From Vulcanimicrobiota bacterium (GTDB lineage Bacteria; Vulcanimicrobiota; Xenobia; Xenobiales; JADMJV01), in the NCBI GenBank assembly GCA_019637395.1, contig JAHBVR010000012.1:62001-126000 (forward strand): a stretch of 64,000 bases of DNA. The letters are read 5' to 3'. Both the position numbers and the translations under genes were made by a program. Shown one piece after another: positions 35,604 to 43,646 of this stretch. The notes beneath the pieces are model-generated. The model searched no databases, was not told where the DNA came from, and worked only from the letters and a program-made list of their open reading frames with translations. Position 1 is the first letter of the stretch, and every line of letters begins with the position of its first letter.

Positions 35604-36345
35604 ACTGCAAAAAGGCTACCACGCGCTGGAATTCGGCTTCCAGTTCGGGCAACCGGTCCTTTTGCAGGGCTTTCTCCTGCTCACCCAACATTTCAGCCAG
35701 GCGTAGCGCTCCCACCATGGCCGCGCTGCCCTTGAGCGAATGCAGCGTGTGCGAACTATAGTTGAAGGCCAGGCTGGCCAGTTGGCGCCGTCCCTCAGCC
35801 GTGAACGTCTCGATCAGTTCGCGTTCGAACTCGGCATCATCCATGCAGGAGCGATTGAGTGCCTCCAGATCGACAGGAACTCCCGACTGCTGAGCCGGAC
35901 AAGGGCAGCGCAAGAGCCGCCCATCGTCCAGGCGCGCTCCCAACTGAGCCAGCAAATAAGCCAGCAACGGACCGCGCAAGCTTTCTTCGTCAACCGTCCC
36001 GGCGGCCTCGAAGGTAAGCTCGGCGTCGTCCCCGCCGATACGCAGGGGCGCGAATCCTCGCCAGCCCAGAGCCAGCAGCAGATATTCCAGGGCCTGAGGA
36101 CGGCCCCGGCGCAGGGTTGGCAGGCCTTCCGCCCACTGCAACTGCAGGTCATGGCGCTGGTTCAGATCCCGGGCCCAAACTTGCAGGTCAAAAAGTTGCG
36201 GGCCCTCATCGCGGCGCGAGAACTCGCAAGCCCAGCGGCCCTGGCGGGCCAACCAGCGCAAGTCCGGGAGAGAGAGCGGCTCCTGCAACCCCCCCTCCAG
36301 ACCGGCCCAGAGCTCCTCCCAAACTTCCAGAGGCAAAAGCTTCAC
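35572..36345 (-). CDS. HPt-domain protein with degenerate histidine-kinase ATPase-like N-terminus
   Basis: 257 residues. The C-terminal HPt domain (about 158-257) has the phosphorylatable histidine in HTLHSLKGSAAMVGALRL (H202). The N-terminal segment (about 60-150) has the strand/helix order of a HATPase domain (ALEYLLLALGW, AELTFEAAGTVDEE, LLAYLLAQLGARLDDG) but the N, G1 and G2 boxes are missing, so ATP binding is unlikely. It overlaps the receiver gene by 4 bp (ATGA) and the SNF2 gene by 32 bp convergently. With the receiver it forms a phosphotransfer pair whose kinase lies elsewhere. Confidence 0.78.
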   Translation of the reverse strand: MKLLPLEVWEELWAGLEGGLQEPLSLPDLRWLARQGRWACEFSRRDEGPQLFDLQVWARDLNQRHDLQLQWAEGLPTLRRGRPQALEYLLLALGWRGFAPLRIGGDDAELTFEAAGTVDEESLRGPLLAYLLAQLGARLDDGRLLRCPCPAQQSGVPVDLEALNRSCMDDAEFERELIETFTAEGRRQLASLAFNYSSHTLHSLKGSAAMVGALRLAEMLGEQEKALQKDRLPELEAEFQRVVAFLQSRVELSGPRG

Positions 36346-36731
36346 GAGGCCGTCACTTTAGCCAGTAGCGCCCTGACCCGCTCCACCAACTCAGCCGGGT
36401 CAAAGGGCTTGGCCAGAAAGTCATCCGCCCCGGCGCGCCGGGCCTGCTCGGCAATATCGCTTTCCGTAATCGAGCTGAAAATTAGCAGGGGGATATGTTT
36501 GTAGTCGAGGTGAAATTTTAGCAGCCGGCACAAGGCCAGGCCGTGCAGGGACGGTAGAATCAGGTCCATCAACAAGAGGCCCGGCTGGTTCCGCTGCACC
36601 GCGCGATAAGCTTCCAGTCCATCGTGAAAGAGGGTTACCTCGAGTTGGGGTAATTGTAAGAGAGCGCGCTTGACCCCCAGCGCCTGGGTGGGGCTGTCCT
36701 CAACCACGTAAACTTGAATGGTTTCGCTCAT
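36342..36731 (-). CDS. Single-domain response regulator (CheY-like)
   Basis: 129 residues from MSETIQVYVV (ATG 36731; an ATG at 36761 would add ten residues). Receiver domain only: acidic pair E11-D12, phosphoacceptor D56 (LLLMDLILP), the T/S position in LLIFSS and K109 (LAKPFDP). No output domain, so it acts by protein contact. Its gene is coupled to the HPt gene and divergent from the pseudopilus operon, with starts only 93 bp apart, which suggests control of pilus or secretion activity (inference). Confidence 0.88.
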   Translation of the reverse strand: MSETIQVYVVEDSPTQALGVKRALLQLPQLEVTLFHDGLEAYRAVQRNQPGLLLMDLILPSLHGLALCRLLKFHLDYKHIPLLIFSSITESDIAEQARRAGADDFLAKPFDPAELVERVRALLAKVTAS

Positions 36732-36824
36732 GCTGGGGGCCGTTCGCGCTTGTCCAGGCATTTCCCCGTGGTTCCCAGGACCCCCCCAAATCAGGCCGAA
36801 CCCCCAAGGGCAGGAGACGGGATA

Positions 36825-38030
36825 TTGGCGAGATTTACTTACGAGGCTCAGGACGCTGAAAATCATACGGTGACGGGAACGCTGCAGGCGGCCGATCGGA
36901 ATGCCGCCCTGCAAACACTCTCGGAAAAGTATCCCCTGGTCACCGAATTGACGGAGCTGATCCCCAAGAGATCACTTCTAGCGATGATGCGGCGCGGTCC
37001 GAGCACGGAACAAATTCTGGGCGTCTACCAGCAATTGGCGGTGGCCACCGGAGCCGGCGTACCCCTCAAACAGAGCCTGGACACCATGGCTGAAGATTCC
37101 GACAGCCCGCGCCTGCAGGCGGTGCTCTTTCAAATGTCGGCCTCGCTCTCCTCCGGGCTGACCTTGAGCCAGGCCATGAGCGAGCACCCTGATGTTTTTG
37201 CTCCCTACCAGCCCAAATTGATTCAGGCCGGCGAGGTCTCCGGCAAGATGGCCGAGATCCTGGCCCAGCTCGCGCTCGATATGGAAGGTCGCGAAGCTCT
37301 CACCAGCCAGGTTCGCTCGGCCATCGCCTATCCGATCTTCGTGTTGGTGGTGGCGGGCCTTTTGTCGGCCGCCATGCTGGGCTGGGGGGTGCCGCAAATC
37401 AAAGGGGTCTTCGACGCCATGGGAGCCGAACTGCCTCTGCCCACGCGCTTTTTAGTGTTGGTCGGCTTGAGCCTCTCGCAAATGTGGTGGATGTGGATAT
37501 TGGGTCTGGCCCTGGCGGTATGGCTCTACCAGCGCCTCTCAAAACATCCTCGAGCACGGCGGTTCGTGGAGCGGGTGGTATTGGTCAGCTGGCCTTTCGG
37601 CGAAGTCTACCGCCTGTTGAACGTCTCCCTCTTCGCCCGCACCCTGGGCCTGCTTTATCGGAGTGGTTTGCCCCTTTCGACTGCTTTGGAGGTGCTCGGG
37701 GAAGCCACTTCCAGTTTGCGTATGGTCGAAGTCATCCAGGTTCTGAGGCGCCGGGTAACCCACGGCGAGCTGCTTTCTTCCGCCATGCGGGGGAGCGGTT
37801 TCTTTCCCTCGATGGCGGTGGAGATGGTTTCCACTGGCGAGAGTTCCGGTTCGCTCGACAAAATGCTCCACGAGTTGGATCGTTTTTATACGCGGCGTTG
37901 CGAGCACGCCATTAAAGCCCTGACCAGCCTGATCGAGCCGGCTCTGACGGTGGTGGTGGGCATCCTCCTGGGCGGTGTGATTTTAGGATTGGCCTTGCCC
38001 TTCCTCAATCTGCCGGCCCTGATGATGTGA
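36825..38030 (+). CDS. Type II secretion / type IV pilus inner-membrane protein GspF/PilC
   Basis: 401 residues from TTG 36825, preceded by AGGAG at an 8-nt spacing. MARFTYEAQDAENHTVTGTL is the family's usual N-terminus. Two T2SSF domains are present (about 70-190 and 270-395), each helical and followed by membrane segments (ILVLVVAGLLSAAMLGWG-like near 170-190, then WMWILGLALAVWLYQ, and VVVGILLGGVILGLALPFL at the end). Contains GAGVPLKQSLDTMA and RSGLPLSTALEVLG, the paired motif. The protein is the inner-membrane platform for the ATPase encoded at 41232. Confidence 0.93.
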   Translation: MARFTYEAQDAENHTVTGTLQAADRNAALQTLSEKYPLVTELTELIPKRSLLAMMRRGPSTEQILGVYQQLAVATGAGVPLKQSLDTMAEDSDSPRLQAVLFQMSASLSSGLTLSQAMSEHPDVFAPYQPKLIQAGEVSGKMAEILAQLALDMEGREALTSQVRSAIAYPIFVLVVAGLLSAAMLGWGVPQIKGVFDAMGAELPLPTRFLVLVGLSLSQMWWMWILGLALAVWLYQRLSKHPRARRFVERVVLVSWPFGEVYRLLNVSLFARTLGLLYRSGLPLSTALEVLGEATSSLRMVEVIQVLRRRVTHGELLSSAMRGSGFFPSMAVEMVSTGESSGSLDKMLHELDRFYTRRCEHAIKALTSLIEPALTVVVGILLGGVILGLALPFLNLPALMM

Positions 38031-38032
38031 GC

Positions 38033-38398
38033 ATGCGGCGCGGCTTTCTCTTGATGCAAATGGTAGTCGCCTTCGCATTGCTGTTTGTCAGCGGGATGTC
38101 GATGTTTACCACTCTGGCCAGCAGCGACCGCGGCTACAGCCAGGCCATTCAAACCCGGGTGGCTCTGCGCCTGTGCAGCGAAACCCTGGAGTCGCTACGC
38201 GCCGGCACGCTCAAGCCCACGCTGGGAACGCAAAGTCTGGGCAGCGTCCGCCAGACGGCCGGCAAATCCGCCACCGTTTATACGCCCCGGCTGGTGGTCA
38301 GCAGCAGCGGAACTATGCTCTTGGTGCGCTCCCAGGTCAGTTGGGTGGAAGGCCGGCGCACACATTTGGTGGAGCTGAAGACCCTTGTCGCGCCCTGA
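38033..38398 (+). CDS. Pseudopilin-like protein (minor pseudopilin)
   Basis: 121 residues from ATG 38033, which follows the GspF stop after 2 nt. The short basic leader (MRRG) and hydrophobic helix (FLLMQMVVAFALLFVSG) fit a prepilin-peptidase substrate cut after G4. Position +5 is Gln in place of the usual Glu, as in some minor pseudopilins. The C-terminal domain is a small beta-rich fold (TVYTPRLVVSSSGTMLLVRS). It overlaps the next gene's TTG start by 14 bp. Confidence 0.75.
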   Translation: MRRGFLLMQMVVAFALLFVSGMSMFTTLASSDRGYSQAIQTRVALRLCSETLESLRAGTLKPTLGTQSLGSVRQTAGKSATVYTPRLVVSSSGTMLLVRSQVSWVEGRRTHLVELKTLVAP

Positions 38399-38963
38399 AG
38401 CTGGAATGACTCTGATGGAGACGCTCGTGTCGTCTTTCTTGCTGGGCATTACTTGCACCCTGATGATGACCTTTTTCGTTTACGCCCTGCGCCAGACCCA
38501 GCGCAACCTGCTGCGCCAGGAACTGATTCTGGGCGGGGAAAAGGTGGTCGACCGGGTGATCCGCAGTTACATGGCCAGCCATGACACCTACATCCTGGCC
38601 AACACCTCCATCAACGGGGTGCTGATAGCCCAGGCTTCGGCCGTCAATTCGAGCAAACTGATTTTTGATACTTCGGGCAACCTGACCTGGAGCAGTTGGA
38701 AAGCCTTCGGCTACGACAGCGCCAAAGGCCAGGTCTGGCAGGCCTGGCAGGCCTTCGTGACACCGGTGGCCAGCGGCGGAGAACTGACCACCGGCCCGAC
38801 TGTGCTGCTTCCCGCCAACTGGTCTCGGCGGGTCATCTCTCAGAACGTCTCTTTGTTCAGTGTGACCGGCCCCTCCAATGGAGTCATCCGAGTGCGGGTG
38901 GTTCTCTCCGACCGCAACGGTTACCAGGTGGAAATTGCTTCTTCCGGAGACGCGCTCAATTGA
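38385..38963 (+). CDS. Pseudopilin (PilW/GspJ-like)
   Basis: 192 residues from TTG 38385. The leader MSRPEAG is followed by MTLMETLVSSFLLG, a textbook prepilin cleavage site with Glu at +5. The C-terminal 150 residues are beta-rich and contain LIFDTSGNLTWSSW, typical of large minor pseudopilins that initiate or cap a pilus. The start lies inside the previous gene; the stop overlaps the next gene's start (TTGA). Confidence 0.83.
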   Translation: MSRPEAGMTLMETLVSSFLLGITCTLMMTFFVYALRQTQRNLLRQELILGGEKVVDRVIRSYMASHDTYILANTSINGVLIAQASAVNSSKLIFDTSGNLTWSSWKAFGYDSAKGQVWQAWQAFVTPVASGGELTTGPTVLLPANWSRRVISQNVSLFSVTGPSNGVIRVRVVLSDRNGYQVEIASSGDALN

Positions 38964-40210
38964 GACCCCGGCGACGCGCTTTCATCCTGCCCCTGGCCGT
39001 CCTACTGTGCTTCTTGATGTTATTGATCGCCTTTGTCTTACAGGATCAGAGTCGCAAGCAGATGCGCTTCGCCGCCTTACAGGTGCGCGCCGGACAGGCC
39101 GCCAATGCGGCCGACGCGGGCCTGGCCGTGGCCTTGCAGCAACTGGCCGGCAATGCCGCCTACACAGGCGTGAGCACGCCGCAACTGCTGGCGGAAGGAC
39201 CGGAGACCTACACCATCCAGGTGCTGCAGCCAGGAGCCGCCATGCCCGACGGCCAAAATGTGCCCAGCGGCTTTCTCTTCGTGTTGGCCAGCGGCTTCAG
39301 CCTGGGCAAAGCCAACGCGCGCAGCGGAGCCCTGGTCAAGGTCGGCAGCAGCGGCAGCAAAGGCCTGCCCGGCGTCTACGGAGCCAGTGTCCGACTTTCC
39401 GGAGGCTCCTTCGTCGATTCCTACAATAGCACCAAGGGTGCTTATGCGACCGGCTCCAAGAACGGCAGTGTGCTGACCAATTCCACCAGCGCCGGCTCGG
39501 TGATCCTCGAGGGCGCTTCCCAAGTGTACGGCCCCATCGCTATCGGACCTAAAGGTACATTAGATCCCAACAGCTCGGGCGGGACCACCATGAACAGCGC
39601 TTATACCGTCTGGAGAGACTGGAGCACCAGCTATGTCTCCTCCAGCCTGCAGTCCACTCCCAAAGAAATGCCGGCCGTCGCTTTACCCTCGGCCGTGGGC
39701 AAGACCAGTGTATCCATGGGCTGGGGCACCAACAGCCTGGCGCCCGGCAACTATGATTCGGTTTCCATCGGCAACGCCGGGACGCTGACCTTGAAGGCCG
39801 GGACCTACGTGGTCAACAGCTTCAACATCGGCGGTGGCGCCAGCATCCAGGTGGCCGGCGATGGACCGGTGAAAATCTACGTAGCCAAGTCCTTTAGCCT
39901 GAATAACGGCGCCGCCGTTTCCAATTCCAAGGTGAGCCCTTCGCTACTCCAGATCAACATGGCCGAAAATTCCACCTATGATCAACAAGGCGGCACCCAA
40001 TTAACCGGCGTGGTTTACGGGCCCAACGCCACCGCCAACCTGAGTAATGGCTCCACCGTCTACGGCTCGCTTTCGGGAAATAACGTGAAGATCTCCGGCG
40101 CCTCCTGGGTGCATTATGACGAGTCCCTGAGCGAATTCTCGTTGGGTGGCGAGACTTCCGGAGGCGGCAGCAGCTCCGGAGTAAGCGTACTCTTTCGCCA
40201 GCGCTGGTAG
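38960..40210 (+). CDS. PilX/GspK-like pilus assembly protein with long beta-rich exterior
   Basis: 416 residues from TTG 38960, overlapping the previous stop by 3 nt. Leader RPRRRA and helix FILPLAVLLCFLMLLIAFV resemble the PilX/GspK N-terminus. The exterior part is Gly/Ser/Thr/Asn-rich (residues of about 130-410) with repeating beta strands such as GSVLTNSTSAGSVILEG and VYGPNATANLSNGSTVYG, of the type seen in DUF7305 or polymer-forming domains. It could be the adhesive tip or a surface layer of the pilus. This region may evolve by gain or loss of strands. Confidence 0.75.
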   Translation: MRPRRRAFILPLAVLLCFLMLLIAFVLQDQSRKQMRFAALQVRAGQAANAADAGLAVALQQLAGNAAYTGVSTPQLLAEGPETYTIQVLQPGAAMPDGQNVPSGFLFVLASGFSLGKANARSGALVKVGSSGSKGLPGVYGASVRLSGGSFVDSYNSTKGAYATGSKNGSVLTNSTSAGSVILEGASQVYGPIAIGPKGTLDPNSSGGTTMNSAYTVWRDWSTSYVSSSLQSTPKEMPAVALPSAVGKTSVSMGWGTNSLAPGNYDSVSIGNAGTLTLKAGTYVVNSFNIGGGASIQVAGDGPVKIYVAKSFSLNNGAAVSNSKVSPSLLQINMAENSTYDQQGGTQLTGVVYGPNATANLSNGSTVYGSLSGNNVKISGASWVHYDESLSEFSLGGETSGGGSSSGVSVLFRQRW

Positions 40211-40242
40211 GGAAGGCTTGGGGGCTATCCGAAGCAGAGGCG

Positions 40243-41244
40243 ATGCTCTGGGGCAAGAAAACTCATCTCGGCATCGATCTGGGCAGCGACTCGCTGAAGG
40301 TTTGCACACTGGACAGTAAGGGCACCTCGTGCAGCGTTTCCTTGTTCCCCGTCCTTCCTGATCGTTCCAGCCAGGAGCAAAAGCTGGAAGGGCCGGCTCT
40401 GCACCAGCGCCTGGCCGCCCTGGCCGGGGAGTTACCTTCCAAGGGGAAGAGCAAAGTGCATCTCTCCTTGCACAGCCCCACCAGCGCCAGCGGCTACCTG
40501 GAACTGCCCAAACTCAGCGCGGATAAGCTTCAGGTGGCCATTCCCTCGGCTGTGGCCCGCGAAATTCCTCACCCCCTTCACGAAGTCAACTTATTTCCTC
40601 AGTTGGTCCCGGCTCTTATGGACAGCCACGCGCAAGGAATCTTTTTCGTGGCCGTGCCCAAAGCCGTCCAGGAAGCGCACCTCCAGGCTTTCACACAGGC
40701 AGGCTTCGAAGTCAGTGCCCCCACGCCAGGGATGGTAGCCCGCCTGCGGGGGGTCACCCGCAACCTGACCTTGCCGCCCGAGCAGGTGACAGCCCTGGTT
40801 CTCTCGGGCTACCAACGCACGGCGGTGATTTTACTGAAGGGTCCCCACCCCTATTTTTGTCGGAAATTTCGCCTGGCCGGCAGCGATTTTACTTATGCCT
40901 TCCAGATGGGCGATCAGGTGGATTGGGCCGAGGCGGAGCGGCGTAAGCGCGCCTATGATGTGAGCGAGAAAGACTTTAAGGTCGAGTCGTTTGTGCAACG
41001 CTGGCTGGGAGAGGTGCAACGTTCCCTGACTTATGCCTCGCAAAAATACTCTCAACTGGTGCCGACCCAACTCATTTTGAGCGGCGGTACGGCCTTATGG
41101 AAGGGCCTGGCCGAGCGGCTCAGCGAATTTCTCAGCCTGCCCGTGACGCGCCACCAATGGAACCAACTCAAACTGCAAAGCAGCAGCGGTCCCAGCGACA
41201 TGGCCCTCTTCGATGAAGCCATCGGGCTGGTGTGCCGGCCTTGA
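40243..41244 (+). CDS. PilM-like actin-fold pilus assembly ATPase
   Basis: 333 residues with AGAGG 2 nt before the ATG. The N-terminal phosphate-1 loop (HLGIDLGSDSLKVCTLDS) and the later segment LILSGGTALWKGLAERLSEFL are the actin-like signature of PilM/FtsA relatives. In type IV pilus systems PilM binds PilN at the inner membrane and links to PilB. No PilN, PilO or PilP gene is seen in this window. It overlaps the ATPase gene by 13 bp (GTG start). Confidence 0.88.
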   Translation: MLWGKKTHLGIDLGSDSLKVCTLDSKGTSCSVSLFPVLPDRSSQEQKLEGPALHQRLAALAGELPSKGKSKVHLSLHSPTSASGYLELPKLSADKLQVAIPSAVAREIPHPLHEVNLFPQLVPALMDSHAQGIFFVAVPKAVQEAHLQAFTQAGFEVSAPTPGMVARLRGVTRNLTLPPEQVTALVLSGYQRTAVILLKGPHPYFCRKFRLAGSDFTYAFQMGDQVDWAEAERRKRAYDVSEKDFKVESFVQRWLGEVQRSLTYASQKYSQLVPTQLILSGGTALWKGLAERLSEFLSLPVTRHQWNQLKLQSSSGPSDMALFDEAIGLVCRP

Positions 41245-42878
41245 GCTGGTACGACCGTCTCGACCTGGACGATGAGCAGCGGCAGATGCTGCAACGCTCG
41301 AGCGAGCCTTTAGAACTCATACTGGAACGCAAATGGGCCAGCGAGAACGACGCCTTCCAGGCCGCTTCGCTGCATTATAATTGCCCGGTGCTTTCGCTGC
41401 GACGCTATCAACCCGATCAGGAAACGGTGAGCCTGCTCAGCGAACAGCAAGCGCGCCGCGTGCGTTCGGTCCCCCTCTTCCGCGTCGGCAATCGCCTTTA
41501 CCTGGCCGTCAGCGACCCGGACAATCTCCAGGCCCAAGATTTCGTCGCCCAATTGACGGGCTGCATTATCGAACCCGTGCTGGTTCTGAGCAAAGATATC
41601 GACGAGGCGCTCAATCGCTCGATGATCACAGCGGAAAGCTCAAGCCAGGCCCTGGAGGCCATGACCGCCGCCGTGGAAGGCGAGACCAGAGCGGTGCAAC
41701 AGTCGGCCGTCATCGAGGACCGCGACGTCCCCACCGTCAAAATGGTCGATCACATTATTATGCAGGCGATTCGTCTGGGCGCCAGCGACTTGCATTTGGA
41801 GGCATTTCCGCACAAGATTCTGCTGCGCTACCGCATCGACGGGCAATTACGTGAATATCCCGCCCCTCCCAAACCGGTCTACGCGGCCGTCGTTTCGCGC
41901 ATCAAGATCACCTCCAGCCTGGATATTGCCGAACGGCGTCTACCTCAGGACGGCCGCGCCAGCATCATGGTGGATGACAAGAAATATGACCTGCGCGTGT
42001 CCATTATTCCCAACGTGCATGGAGAAGGCATCGTCATCCGTATCCTAAACCCCCATGCCGTGTCGATGGATCTGACCGCACTCGGCTTCGAAAAAGATAT
42101 TCTGGAGCGCTACCAGCGCATTCTGGCCCGTCCTCACGGGGTCGTGCTGGTGACCGGCCCGACCGGATCAGGCAAATCAACCACGCTTTACGCCACCCTC
42201 AATCAGATCAGCGGGATCGCCAAGAAGATCATTACCCTGGAGGATCCGGTCGAGTACCAACTGGCCAACATCACCCAGATTCAGATCCAGCCGGACATCG
42301 GTTACACCTATGCACAAGGCCTGCGCGCCATTCTGCGCCACGATCCCGACGTGGTGCTGGTGGGCGAAATCCGCGATCTGGAGTCGGCTCAGATCGCCAT
42401 CCGGGCCGCCTTGACGGGCCACCAGATGTTCTCCACCCTGCACACCAACGACGCACCCCAGGCGGTGACCCGCTTGTTGGACATGGGGATTCCCTTTTAT
42501 CAGTTGCAGGCCGCCCTCAACGGCATCCTGGCCCAGCGCCTGGTGCGCCGCCTGTGTCCCCGCTGCCGCCTACCCGACCAGGACGCGCCTGATGCGCTGC
42601 TGGACCTGGGCCTGCGCCCCGACCAGGGCTCTTATATGGCGGTGGGCTGTCCTGAATGCAACAACATCGGCTACCGCGGCCGCGTAGCCGTCCACGAACT
42701 GCTCGACTTCACCCCCAGCCTGCGCCGCCTGCGCGGCGATCAAATCAACGCCGAAGACATCGCCCACCAGGCCGCCTCGGAAGGCGCCTTCTTCACCATG
42801 GCCGACAGCCTGCGCCGCAAAGTCCTGGCCGGCACCACCAGCCTCAACGAAGCCCTGCAACTACTCCACGTGGAGTGA
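41232..42878 (+). CDS. Type II/IV secretion ATPase GspE/PilB
   Basis: 548 residues from GTG 41232; TTG 41241, overlapping the PilM stop, is equally possible. N-terminal MshEN-like domain (about 1-150). The central ATPase has Walker A GPTGSGKSTT (about residue 308), the Asp box, Walker B DPDVVLVGEIRD and the His box STLHTNDAPQA. A C-terminal zinc-binding loop has two CxxC pairs (CPRCRL and CPECNN), typical of GspE/PilB. It powers pilus extension or secretion with GspF and PilM. The operon ends here at a strong hairpin. Confidence 0.93.
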   Translation: MPALSWYDRLDLDDEQRQMLQRSSEPLELILERKWASENDAFQAASLHYNCPVLSLRRYQPDQETVSLLSEQQARRVRSVPLFRVGNRLYLAVSDPDNLQAQDFVAQLTGCIIEPVLVLSKDIDEALNRSMITAESSSQALEAMTAAVEGETRAVQQSAVIEDRDVPTVKMVDHIIMQAIRLGASDLHLEAFPHKILLRYRIDGQLREYPAPPKPVYAAVVSRIKITSSLDIAERRLPQDGRASIMVDDKKYDLRVSIIPNVHGEGIVIRILNPHAVSMDLTALGFEKDILERYQRILARPHGVVLVTGPTGSGKSTTLYATLNQISGIAKKIITLEDPVEYQLANITQIQIQPDIGYTYAQGLRAILRHDPDVVLVGEIRDLESAQIAIRAALTGHQMFSTLHTNDAPQAVTRLLDMGIPFYQLQAALNGILAQRLVRRLCPRCRLPDQDAPDALLDLGLRPDQGSYMAVGCPECNNIGYRGRVAVHELLDFTPSLRRLRGDQINAEDIAHQAASEGAFFTMADSLRRKVLAGTTSLNEALQLLHVE

Positions 42879-42918
42879 AAATAAAAAGAGCCGCCTCGCT
42901 CCAGCTGCGAGGCGACTC
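42878..42918 (-). terminator. Rho-independent terminator (minus strand)
   Basis: GAGCCGCCTCGC pairs with GCGAGGCGACTC (11 of 12 pairs, 7-nt loop). Read on the minus strand it is followed by TTTTTATTTT, a textbook intrinsic terminator for the DUF1328 gene. It also lies just after the ATPase stop on the plus strand, where the following sequence is A-rich; it may serve both sides. Confidence 0.85.
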
Positions 42919-42938
42919 AAGAGAAAAGTATTTTGCTT

Positions 42939-43103
42939 TTAAGCCGTCCGGGCCAGTCGGAAAATCAGGCCCAGCACGAAGACGACCAGGAAGATTTGTA
43001 GGAGCAGGTGACCGGCGCCCGCGGCCGTGCCGGCGACGCCGCCGAATCCTAAGAACGCGGCGATAATAGCGATAATAAAGAAAGTAATTGCCCAGTTTAA
43101 CAT
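42939..43103 (-). CDS. DUF1328-family small membrane protein
   Basis: This 54-residue protein is [20 protein letters not shown] then a [12 protein letters not shown] loop and an [16 protein letters not shown] helix, ending RLARTA. It has two membrane helices and a glycine-rich turn, the DUF1328 (YtjA-type) pattern. GGAGA lies about 8 nt before the ATG (43103). It is followed by a strong terminator on its strand. A perfect hairpin (GCGGAC-ATCCG-GTCCGC) lies 25 bp upstream. Such genes are usually stress-induced; the function is unknown. Confidence 0.9.
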   Translation of the reverse strand: MLNWAITFFIIAIIAAFLGFGGVAGTAAGAGHLLLQIFLVVFVLGLIFRLARTA

Positions 43104-43127
43104 TGTGAATGTCTCCAATTCCGTTTG

Positions 43128-43144
43128 GCGGACATCCGGTCCGC
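43128..43144. promoter_or_regulatory. Perfect hairpin upstream of the DUF1328 gene
   Basis: GCGGAC-ATCCG-GTCCGC forms a 6-pair stem with a 5-nt loop, 25 bp before the start codon at 43103. It may be an operator or a 5'-UTR structure. The sequence from here to 43218 shows nothing else that I can assign. Confidence 0.35.
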
Positions 43145-43217
43145 GTTGGACTTAGCTTAAGCCACCAGGACGAAGGTCACGAGAAATAGGCGTACGCTTT
43201 CTCACGGATCGGCATAC

Positions 43218-43613
43218 TCATGGTTTAATCAGGTAATACACGTCGGTCTCCCATTTCTTGGGATCCATTTCGGCGGGATAAGCAACCCGGTAAATACCCC
43301 AGAGCGCTTCGTCCACCAACAGGTGCCGGCCGGCCGCCCACTGGCGCAGCTCCATATAACGGCCGTGCAAATGAGAGAGTGGCTTCCTTGATGGCGCAGG
43401 GACCGTCCAGGTTAATCGAGCCCATACCACCGGACTTGAGAATTTCCCCGGACTTGAGCGGCACGCAGGCCCGATTCGCGACAGCCTTTCGAGCTCCTCG
43501 AGAGGAACCACCTCAAACTTTGGTCTCGGTCGGCGCCGGGACGGACAACCTGCCTTTGGGTATCGACTTACCTGGAGCGAAATCGGCCCGGGCCTTAACC
43601 TGGGAACAAGCAA
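43218..43613 (-). pseudogene. Frameshifted GyrI-like (effector-binding) domain gene
   Basis: Two overlapping minus-strand frames together spell one protein. One frame gives KFEVVPLEELERLSRIG near 43500, and the other gives VPLKSGEILKSGGMGSINLDG and GPCAIKEATLS. The first frame then resumes with HLHGRYMELRQWAAGR and WGIYRVAYPAEMDPKKWETD to the stop at 43218. Read in order, this fits a GyrI-like/AraC effector-binding domain (GPY motif region, then the typical IYxxxP..PxxWxTxV end). At least two frame changes are needed, so the gene is broken or the sequence has errors. No good start or ribosome site is seen. Confidence 0.55.
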
Positions 43614-43646
43614 CCTAACGTTTTCACACCCAGGAGGTAACCTATT

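Noticed and set aside
36762-36914. Longer start of the receiver gene
   Set aside because: It would add residues outside the receiver fold and extend into the leader and start of gspF on the other strand.
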